From Chloroflexota bacterium (GTDB lineage Bacteria; Chloroflexota; Dehalococcoidia; Lucifugimonadales; JACPCL1): a stretch of DNA of 10,075 nt. The notes under the pieces were generated by a model that worked only from the letters and a program-made list of their open reading frames with translations, had not been told where the DNA came from and did not search any database. The first letter of the stretch is position 1. Each line of letters begins with the position of its first letter. A program made the position numbers and the translations under genes. Below are positions 1-5,007 of the stretch, one piece after another. The stretch spans positions 1 to 10,075 of the forward strand of contig JACQUI010000130.1 in NCBI GenBank assembly GCA_016210395.1. Reading direction: 5' to 3'.

Positions 1-1
1 C

Positions 2-948
2 CGCACCATTGAGCACGTCAAGAAGCGCTTTGTGGAAGAGGGTCTGTCGGCGGCGCTGGAGCGCCGGCGGCCAGAGAAGCCTCCGCGCGGCGTCACCTTT
101 GATGGGGCCTTTGAAGCACGCCTGATCACTCTGGCCTGTTCGGAGGCGCCGGAGGGGCGAGGGCGCTGGACGGTACGGCTGCTGGCGGAACGAGCGGTGG
201 AACTCAAGTTGGCGTCCCGCGTGTCCCACATGACCGTGCAGCGCATCCTAAAAAAAACGAGCTTCAGCCTCACCTCCGCAGGTATTGGAAAATCCCGCCC
301 AAGGAGAGCGCTGCGTTCGTAGCCGCCATGGAAGAGGTCATTGCCCTCTACGAGAGGCCCTACGACAAAGACTATCCGGTGGTCTGCATGGATGAGACCT
401 GCAAACAACTGGTCGGGGAGGTGTGCCAGGGGCTGCCGTGCGCTCCGGGAAGACCGGCACGGGTGGACCATGAATACGTCCGTCACGGAGTCGCCGAGAT
501 CTTCCTGGAAGTGGAACCACTCACCGGGAAGCGCCACGTGGCTGCCGGAGAACACAGAACAAGAAAGGACTGGGCGTGGTGGATCAAAGGCATGCTGGAC
601 GAGCGCTACCCCAGCGCCATCCAAGTCCGCTTGGTCATGGACAACCTGAACACCCATTGCCTTGCTTCCCTCTACGAGACCTTCGCACCTGCCGAGGCCC
701 GGCGGCTGGCCGAACGCCTGGACATTCACTACACGCCCAAACACGGGAGTTGGCTGAACATGGCAGAAATAGAACTCAGTGCCCTGAGCCGGCAATGCCT
801 GGACCGGCGCATTCCCGACCTCCACACCATGCGCAGTCAGATGACCGCCTGGGAGCAGCACCGAAACAACCGCCAGCCCACCATCCACTGGCACTTCACC
901 ACCTCCGATGCGCGCACAAGGCTGCAGCATCTTTATCCGAAACTATAA
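2..948 (+). CDS. IS630-family transposase, 5'-partial, read through a -1 frameshift
   Basis: DDE transposase that would catalyse cut-and-paste transposition at TA sites. The first frame is open from base 2 and continues to a stop at 322. It carries the end of the N-terminal helix-turn-helix region (RFVEEGLSAALERRRP). The second frame runs to 948 and carries the catalytic core. Its landmarks are the first Asp in CMDET (codon at 391), the second Asp in VMDNLNTH (codon at 640) and the Glu in the NMAEIELS segment (around 766-772). Joining the frames with a -1 slip at the A8 run (250-257) restores the family's continuous sequence: VQRILKKNELQPHLRRYWK and then the catalytic frame. About 315 residues are visible of the roughly 350 usual for the family. 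The missing part is the N-terminus beyond the window. A GTG at 32 and the ATG at 328 are internal codons rather than true starts. Confidence 0.85.
250..257 (+). promoter_or_regulatory. A8 slippery site for -1 translational frameshift in the transposase
   Basis: In the upstream frame the codons are CTA AAA AAA ACG, giving the heptamer A-AAA-AAA. Slipping back one base gives AAC GAG CTT and conserved IS630 sequence straight away, whereas the zero frame yields non-conserved residues and stops at 322. The site sits between the DNA-binding part and the catalytic part, where IS630-group elements often place such a shift. A natural one-base indel in a homopolymer is the alternative. Confidence 0.6.
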
Positions 949-1790
949 CTGTTACGGTGTACTAGTACGATCTCCCTCTCCAGCGCCTCACCCTCCTGCG
1001 TCGGCGGCTCCAGCCGCGTCAGCGCGGTGCGCCGGAACATGAGGCGCTGCGCCCAGAGGGGCGACCGTTCCAACAGCTTGAGGGGCAGCGGCGCCAGCCT
1101 GATGTCCTCTTCGTAGCAGCGGGCGGCGATGCGGCGGAAACGAACAGAGTGGCTTGTGTTGACCAGCGCCGTCTTCCCTGGAGCGCCCTTGACGATTGCT
1201 GCGAGGTCAATATCGCCGCGCGGGCCGAGGGCGTGAATCCCGACTCGTCGGGACATTCCCATGAGGCGCAGGTTAAGACGCACCAGCGGCAGGGGATACG
1301 CCAGGCAGTAGAGCCGGGCGTTGTCCTTTTTGTGCTTCGCAAAGGCTATTACACAAGCGCGGTGCATCATGATGTGGTCGGGATGGCCGTAAGCGCCGTA
1401 GGGGGAGTCGGTGAGGACGATGTCCGGCTGCGCCTCCTCCATGATCCGGCCCACGGCTTCTGCTACCTCCGCCGGCGGGGCTGCCGCAAGCATCCTGGGG
1501 CTGGGGTCAGCAACGGGCGACATGGGCGAGCCTTCGTAGCCCAGGAAGTGGACGCGCTGCGCGCCCAGGGCTTCGGCGGCGCACAGGAGGGCCTGGCGGT
1601 GGCGGTACTCCCAATCGGACCGGTCGCTGGCGGCGGGCTCCGGCGGCGTGCCGCAAACTATTTCTACGCGTACGCCTTGCCTGGCGCATCGCGCCAGCAA
1701 AGGGCCTGCCAGGAACGTCTCGTCGTCCGGGTGGGCAAAGACGGCAAGCAATGCTTGCGTCTGCGCTCCTGCGCCGGCTTTAGCCTGCAT
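933..1790 (-). CDS. PIG-L/LmbE family deacetylase, 3' end replaced by IS sequence
   Basis: A zinc-dependent N-acetyl-sugar deacetylase-like protein of the PIG-L (LmbE) family. Members remove acetyl groups from GlcNAc-type substrates, such as GlcNAc-Ins in mycothiol synthesis or GlcNAc-PI; the substrate here cannot be told. The 285-residue ORF has the family signature AHPDDE (His20, Asp22-Asp23) near the N-terminus after a hydrophobic strand. The second metal-site motif GHPDH is at 135-139, preceded by DIVLTDSPYGAY. Length is normal for the family. The last ten or so codons (VHRNSYSFG, stop at 933-935) are translated from the end of the IS630 element, so the native C-terminus was lost on insertion. 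The core fold and both metal motifs are intact, so activity may survive. The ATG at 1790 overlaps the 3' end of the DUF5615 reading frame by 11 bp, and there is no clear Shine-Dalgarno, suggesting translational coupling. Confidence 0.88.
   Translation of the reverse strand: MQAKAGAGAQTQALLAVFAHPDDETFLAGPLLARCARQGVRVEIVCGTPPEPAASDRSDWEYRHRQALLCAAEALGAQRVHFLGYEGSPMSPVADPSPRMLAAAPPAEVAEAVGRIMEEAQPDIVLTDSPYGAYGHPDHIMMHRACVIAFAKHKKDNARLYCLAYPLPLVRLNLRLMGMSRRVGIHALGPRGDIDLAAIVKGAPGKTALVNTSHSVRFRRIAARCYEEDIRLAPLPLKLLERSPLWAQRLMFRRTALTRLEPPTQEGEALEREIVLVHRNSYSFG
949..967 (+). repeat. Probable right terminal inverted repeat of the IS630 element
   Basis: The 19 bases after the transposase stop read CTGTTACGGTGTACTAGTA. 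They lie at the expected place for the right terminal repeat and end in TA dinucleotides suited to the TA target of this family. The matching left repeat is outside the window, so the assignment rests on position and on resemblance only. Confidence 0.5.
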
Positions 1791-2139
1791 GTTTGAGGCC
1801 GATGCGGATGCGGCCCGGCTGTAGCACCACGAACCGGCCTACGAGATCCTCGTCGCGTTGGATAACCAAGTCTACCGTTGCCTTCGCCATGCTTGTTCTG
1901 ACGTTTCCAGGAAACCGGAGCAAGATGACTCCGCAGCTCTCCTGACTGGTTGCCTAGAACAACTGGCCAAAGTCCTTGTCTTCCGTAAGCAGAACAAGCC
2001 CTTCGCTTTGAGCAAGCTGCAAGACGACTGAGTCTTCTGCCTGCGGCGCTACGTCAGCAACAGTCGTGACATCATGACCGGCGGCGCGTAGCGCTTTGAC
2101 CACCGCGAAGTCACAGCTCTCATCTGCGAGAAAACGCAT
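1780..2139 (-). pseudogene. DUF5615 PIN-like toxin, interrupted by an in-frame TAG
   Basis: Product would be a DUF5615 protein, a small PIN-like nuclease-fold domain usually encoded next to a DUF433 antitoxin. The N-terminal part begins MRFLADESCDF and includes the acidic segments AEDSVVLQLA (from residue 34) and TEDKDFG (52-58). A TAG stop at 1954-1956 ends it at residue 61. The same frame then continues for 57 sense codons without a further stop (ATSQESCGVILLRFPG and VVLQPGRIRIGL), matching the usual C-terminal half of the family, and ends at TAA 1780-1782. A single nonsense change therefore truncates a gene of about 119 codons. The ATG at 2139 is preferred because MRFLADES is the family N-terminus. 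An upstream GTG at 2166, overlapping the DUF433 end, would add nine residues. Readthrough or sequencing error are alternatives. Confidence 0.82.
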
Positions 2140-2155
2140 GGGCGCCCTGCGCCTG

Positions 2156-2389
2156 CTATTCCGCACTTGTTAGGACTGATTCCTCATGCGCCACAAGGTC
2201 AGCGGCGTATTTCAGGGCAGCCTGAATATCCTCGTGATGCAGACGGGGGTAGGCATCCAACAGGTCAGCCTGAGTGGCCCCGTCGCTGAGCTTGCGCAGG
2301 ATGAGCTCCACTGGGATACGGGTACCCCGGATGACTGGTTTCCCCAACATGACTTTTGGATTGACTTCTATCCGGTTGGTTAGCTGCAT
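2156..2389 (-). CDS. DUF433 family protein, probable antitoxin of the DUF433/DUF5615 pair
   Basis: A 77-residue protein of the DUF433 family. Such proteins are thought to carry a helix-turn-helix-like domain and act as the antitoxin partner of DUF5615 PIN-like proteins. Family features visible are the N-terminal strand region IEVNPKVMLGKPVIRGTRIPV (residues 7-27), the helix ILRKLSDGATQADLLDAYPRL and the segment HHEDIQAALKYAAD. Full length is normal for the family. The ATG at 2387-2389 follows a good Shine-Dalgarno (GAGGAA) at 5-6 bases spacing. The DUF5615 gene follows on the same strand 16 bp after the stop, or overlaps it if the GTG start is used, giving the classic antitoxin-first order. 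A perfect inverted repeat and an extended -10 lie directly upstream. The role as antitoxin and autorepressor is inferred from family and context. Confidence 0.85.
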   Translation of the reverse strand: MQLTNRIEVNPKVMLGKPVIRGTRIPVELILRKLSDGATQADLLDAYPRLHHEDIQAALKYAADLVAHEESVLTSAE

Positions 2390-2396
2390 GGCGTTC

Positions 2397-2422
2397 CTCT
2401 TCAGGAGATGTCGCTTGAAGAG
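2397..2422 (-). promoter_or_regulatory. Inverted repeat, candidate operator of the DUF433 gene
   Basis: The arms CTCTTCA (2397-2403) and TGAAGAG (2416-2422) are perfect reverse complements separated by 12 bases, so the half-sites are 19 bases apart, close to two helical turns. The repeat lies between the extended -10 and the start codon, and one arm overlaps the Shine-Dalgarno. This position suits a repressor site, plausibly bound by the antitoxin itself. It could also form a weak mRNA hairpin masking the ribosome site. Confidence 0.45.
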
Positions 2423-2431
2423 ATTCTAGCA
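2423..2431 (-). promoter_or_regulatory. Extended -10 promoter of the DUF433/DUF5615/PIG-L cluster
   Basis: On the minus strand the sequence TGCTAGAAT matches the extended -10 pattern TGnTATAAT with one mismatch in the hexamer. No good -35 lies at 17 bp, as expected for extended -10 promoters. It is 34 bases upstream of the DUF433 start codon, leaving a short leader that contains the inverted repeat and the Shine-Dalgarno. Confidence 0.45.
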
Positions 2432-2474
2432 CAGGGGCAAAGCTTGCTGGCTTCGCGCGCGTACACAGCTTTCC

Positions 2475-2975
2475 TCAAGATGCCATCCTGTGAGTGCGCG
2501 CCCTTCGCTCCACCTCTGCTTTCAGCTCGCGTAGCCATGCTTCGGTCATGCGGCGGATGACCCGGCGCGGGTAGAAGAGGCGGATGGGCAGGACGCTGCT
2601 GGAGAAGGACTTGTGGTCGGTGATGAGCGTGGCGTTGCCCTGGGACACGAACGTGAAAGTGCGGACGGCGGTGATGGTGAGCTTTGTGGAGGCCCAGGCT
2701 ATCCGATGAGGCAGGCCTGACTCCGTGACCTGGACGGAGAAGGGTACGCGGACACCGGCCATGCGCAGCCGGAACGAGAGCCGCGAGCCAACGGCCCACA
2801 GCTCCGGGGAGAGGCCCCAGACGCGGGTGCATACGCGGCTCCAGGAGGGCCAGGCCGCTGCGTCACCGAAGACGTCCCAGACCTGCTGAGGCGTGGCCTG
2901 CGCCAGGACGGAGGAGGCCATCTGGAAGCCGAAGAGGCCCGTGTTTGGCTGTTTAGGAGTGGATGCGTTGCTCAT
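2475..2975 (-). CDS. SRPBCC-fold (START-like) protein of unknown ligand
   Basis: A 166-residue protein with the features of the SRPBCC/polyketide cyclase-dehydrase superfamily, whose helix-grip fold binds hydrophobic ligands. After a short variable N-terminus comes the hallmark VLAQATPQQVWDVFGDAAAWPSW (residues 23-45): a strand, then the helix with a Trp and the AAWPSW turn. Alternating strands follow (RLSFRLRMAGVRVPFSVQV; HRIAWASTKLTITAVRTFTFV; ATLITDHKSF), then a long C-terminal helix (RRMTEAWLRELKAEVERRA). No signal peptide or membrane segment is seen. The start at 2975 has only a weak upstream purine tract; a CATAAT box lies just before it. It is separated from the upstream MmgE/PrpD gene by a terminator hairpin, so it probably has its own promoter. 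Its stop lies 86 bp upstream of the DUF433 start. Function is not assignable beyond the fold. Confidence 0.75.
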   Translation of the reverse strand: MSNASTPKQPNTGLFGFQMASSVLAQATPQQVWDVFGDAAAWPSWSRVCTRVWGLSPELWAVGSRLSFRLRMAGVRVPFSVQVTESGLPHRIAWASTKLTITAVRTFTFVSQGNATLITDHKSFSSSVLPIRLFYPRRVIRRMTEAWLRELKAEVERRARTHRMAS

Positions 2976-2998
2976 GCATCCGCATTATGCCACAAAGC

Positions 2999-3029
2999 GA
3001 AGAAGGCCCTGCTCAGCGGGGCCTTCTTC
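2999..3029 (-). terminator. Hairpin terminator after the MmgE/PrpD gene
   Basis: A perfect 11-bp stem (GAAGAAGGCCC at 2999-3009 with GGGCCTTCTTC at 3019-3029) has a 9-base loop. It lies 16 bases after the stop of the MmgE/PrpD gene on the minus strand. The tract following on that strand is GCTTTGTGG, a poor U-run, so it may be a weak intrinsic terminator or an mRNA 3' stabiliser. The stem is symmetrical and could work from either side. Confidence 0.6.
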
Positions 3030-3045
3030 TACCGGCCGGACGCCT

Positions 3046-4398
3046 TTACTTCTTGGCGACGGTGGGCATGATCTCGGCGACGTCCTTGACCTTCTTGAGG
3101 TCGCGGAAGGCGGCGAGGGCCTGCTTCGCCTGGGCGGAGGGCAGGACGTGGGCCGCGTTGGCCTCGAACTTGATGTCAACCTGGTGGCCCTTCAAGGTGT
3201 TGGTGGCGTGCTCGATCTGGTTGGTGAGCTGGCGGCCATCCTTCAGGGTGACGACGACCTTTTGCTCCTGATGGGCGCCACGGATGCGGGCGGGCAGACG
3301 CTCCACCATGGGGTCTTCGCCCAGGTGCACGCGGGCCATCATGTCGCGGATGGGGGCGGAGTTGATCTTCTCGTCGGTGAAGGTCTCGTAGGTGACCTTG
3401 CCGTCCACCAGGGCGGCGGCGATGTTGAACTGGAGGCTGAACTTGCCGCCGAAGTAGGTGTCGGCATCGGGGCGGTTCAGGAAGCCATAGGCCATGCCGC
3501 TGATGAAGTCCACGCGCTCCACCTGGGAGGCGCGGATCTCGTACTTCTGGACCAGCTCGACCAGCATGGGGATGACGCCGTGGTGCCCGTAGCAGCAAGG
3601 CCATTCCTTGATGCGGATGCCGGAGATGACGTGCAGGGGCGCCTCGCCCAACTGGGTGGTCATGGCGTTGATGTTGGCCTGCTGGTCGCCGAAGACGGCC
3701 ACGTAGCCGGAGGGGGCTTCGATGATATCCTGGTTGGCGGTGTAGCCCATCTGGGCCAGGGTGGCCGCCATGATGCCGCTGCGGGCTGCGTTGCCGGGGT
3801 GCAGGGGCTTGGTCATGGTGCCGAAGTTGGCCTGCACGCCGCTGGCCAGGGAGGCGGCGATGCCCAGGGCCGTGCGAGTGTGGTCGGTGTCCAGGCCCAG
3901 CAGGCGAGCGGCGGCTGCGGCGGAGGCCATGGCGCCGATGGTGGAGGTGCTGTGCCAGCCGCGGCCATAGTGGTCGGCGCCGATGCCGCTGCCGATGCGG
4001 GTCCCTACCTCAAAGCCGAGGCAGTAGGCGTCAAGGACTTCGCGGCCGGACTTGTGAAGCTGCTCGCCCAGGGCCAGGACGGTGGGCATGAGGACGACGG
4101 AGGGGTGGCCGAAGCCGCCGACGTCGTCATAGTCGTCGGAGTGGCCGAGGGTGGCGTTGGCGAGGGCGGCATCTGGGGCGGAGGTCTTGATGCTGGTGCC
4201 GATGACGGTGGCGGTGGGCTTGCCGCCCACTGTGTTGGTGTAGCCGGTGATGATCTTGCCGATATCGTGGATGTTGGCGACCAGCGCTGTGCCGACGGAG
4301 TCCATGAGGCCGACGTTGGCGGCATCAAGGGCCTGATCGGGGATCTTGGACGAGGGGGTCTTGGCTACGAACTCAGCTAACCTTGCGGTGGCTCCCAT
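3046..4398 (-). CDS. MmgE/PrpD family protein
   Basis: A full-length, 450-residue member of the MmgE/PrpD family, which includes 2-methylcitrate dehydratase (PrpD), cis-aconitate decarboxylase and many uncharacterised lyases or isomerases. Visible features are the all-helical N-terminal region (VGLMDSVGTALVA), the conserved segment ANATLGHSDDYDDVGGFGHPS (residues 80-100) containing the Asp and His residues typical of the active-site region, a Gly-rich helix GWHSTSTIGAMASAAAAARLLGL, and TKPLHPGNAARSG. Cytosolic; no signal peptide. The start at 4398 is well supported by AGGAGGAG at 4401-4408. No other methylcitrate-cycle gene (prpB, prpC) is in the window, so PrpD activity should not be assumed. 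The gene stands alone between a repeat-rich spacer upstream and a hairpin downstream. Confidence 0.9.
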   Translation of the reverse strand: MGATARLAEFVAKTPSSKIPDQALDAANVGLMDSVGTALVANIHDIGKIITGYTNTVGGKPTATVIGTSIKTSAPDAALANATLGHSDDYDDVGGFGHPSVVLMPTVLALGEQLHKSGREVLDAYCLGFEVGTRIGSGIGADHYGRGWHSTSTIGAMASAAAAARLLGLDTDHTRTALGIAASLASGVQANFGTMTKPLHPGNAARSGIMAATLAQMGYTANQDIIEAPSGYVAVFGDQQANINAMTTQLGEAPLHVISGIRIKEWPCCYGHHGVIPMLVELVQKYEIRASQVERVDFISGMAYGFLNRPDADTYFGGKFSLQFNIAAALVDGKVTYETFTDEKINSAPIRDMMARVHLGEDPMVERLPARIRGAHQEQKVVVTLKDGRQLTNQIEHATNTLKGHQVDIKFEANAAHVLPSAQAKQALAAFRDLKKVKDVAEIMPTVAKK

Positions 4399-4520
4399 AG
4401 CTCCTCCTTCACAACTACAAGCTTGCGGGAAACGGGGATCTACATACGCTCGCAGGGAGGGCTTTTGCCGGCAGCCCAGTCGAGGCGAGTATAGGCAGGG
4501 GGTGTGGCGAAGTCAATACG

Positions 4521-4563
4521 GCATAGAGCATAGAGCATAGGGCAAACGGGCAAGCGGGCAAGT
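4521..4563 (+). repeat. Two adjacent triple tandem repeats (7-mer then 8-mer)
   Basis: Three copies of GCATAGR (4521-4541: GCATAGA, GCATAGA, GCATAGG) pass directly into three copies of GGGCAARY (4540-4563: GGGCAAAC, GGGCAAGC, GGGCAAGT). The two arrays share the junction bases GG. Short imperfect arrays like these can arise by replication slippage. Confidence 0.8.
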
Positions 4564-4767
4564 TGATTGATGGGCTGCCGACTGATTGTATTCTGGATTT
4601 CGCATTTTCCCCGGACTTGCGGGCCGCGACGGCAGATTGGGGTCGTTCTGATTGTTCCTGTTAGGGTTTTGGATAGCATGGTGGCGTGGGCTTTCTGTAT
4701 GGGTGTGCTATGGGAAGGGTACGGGCAAAGACGGCGTTTGGGGAAGAGGCGGGAGACGGGGTGGTGA

Positions 4768-4805
4768 CCTCACCCCCTGGACCCCTCCCCTGAAGTGGGA
4801 GGGGG
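4768..4805 (+). repeat. Palindromic dispersed repeat, left copy (ACCCCTGG-type)
   Basis: The element begins CCTCACCCCCTGG and contains the stem CCCCTCCC (4782-4789) with GGGAGGGG (4797-4804) and a 7-base loop. A clear relative in the same orientation follows the restriction enzyme gene at 8607-8640. It shares the pattern ACCTnAnCCCCTGGnCCCCTnCCCT then AAG and a G-rich arm. Confidence 0.7.
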
Positions 4806-4876
4806 AAAAGGCGGGGGCAGGGAGACGCGGGCGCGAAAACCGTGCCACGACGGGCGGTCGCGGTCAGCGGTCAAAG

Positions 4877-4904
4877 GTAGGGGAGCGGCGTGCCGTGCCC
4901 CTAC
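4877..4904 (+). repeat. Palindrome GTAGGGG...CCCCTAC
   Basis: Perfect 7-bp arms GTAGGGG (4877-4883) and CCCCTAC (4898-4904) enclose a 14-base G/C-rich centre. The CCCCTAC end is shared with the palindromes at 4929 and 8651, suggesting one dispersed intergenic repeat family. Confidence 0.6.
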
Positions 4905-4928
4905 GCATGGGACGGACGATTCGGGAAA

Positions 4929-4952
4929 GGGGCAGGGAGATTCTGCCCCTAC
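4929..4952 (+). repeat. Palindrome GGGGCAG...CTGCCCC followed by TAC
   Basis: Perfect 7-bp arms (4929-4935 and 4943-4949) are followed by TAC, so the right end again reads CCCCTAC. The next bases ACAAAGGGCG (4953-4962) also recur at 8646-8655 beside the right-hand repeat. Confidence 0.6.
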
Positions 4953-5007
4953 ACAAAGGGCGGCGACGGCTCTATGATGGCACAAGCGCCGAGAGGATGA
5001 GAGGCAC

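Larger units (their letters stand above)
1..967 (+). mobile_element. IS630-family insertion sequence, 3' part (left end outside window)
   Basis: The first ~960 bases are an insertion sequence of the IS630 (Tc1/mariner-like) group. The whole stretch is occupied by its transposase, which is open to the left window edge, so the left inverted repeat is not visible. The right end lies just after the transposase stop at 948. The tract CTGTTACGGTGTACTAGTAC follows, and its complement resembles the terminal repeats of this group. IS630 elements insert at TA and duplicate it, and TA dinucleotides at 963-964 and 966-967 are the candidate boundary. The reading frame of the PIG-L gene on the other strand runs into this end, showing that the element landed at or in that gene. 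The exact boundary needs the left end. Confidence 0.8.
4399..5007. other. Gene-free, repeat-rich spacer between divergent genes
   Basis: This ~600-bp spacer separates the minus-strand MmgE/PrpD gene from the plus-strand restriction enzyme gene, so it must hold both promoters, but no convincing -35/-10 pair was found. Open frames in it are short, unlike any known protein, and lack supported starts. It carries two adjacent tandem repeats (4521-4563) and at least three G/C-rich palindromes (4782-4804, 4877-4904, 4929-4949). Confidence 0.6.

Noticed and set aside
1149..1796. 215-codon plus-strand open frame
   Set aside because: Antisense to the PIG-L gene, whose AHPDDE and GHPDH motifs establish the minus strand as coding.
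2401..2832. 143-codon minus-strand open frame overlapping the SRPBCC gene
   Set aside because: Pro/His/Arg-rich composition of an out-of-frame reading; the neighbouring frame gives a coherent SRPBCC fold.
2893..4380. 495-codon plus-strand open frame
   Set aside because: It lies antisense to the MmgE/PrpD gene, is made of Gly/Ala/Asp/Val/Leu low-complexity residues typical of the mirror frame of a G/C-rich gene, and has no ribosome site; the minus-strand gene has clear family motifs.
4563..4592. TTGATT with TGTATT at 18 bp as promoter for the restriction gene
   Set aside because: Weak match in both boxes and more than 400 bases upstream of the start codon; not better than chance in this AT-richer patch.
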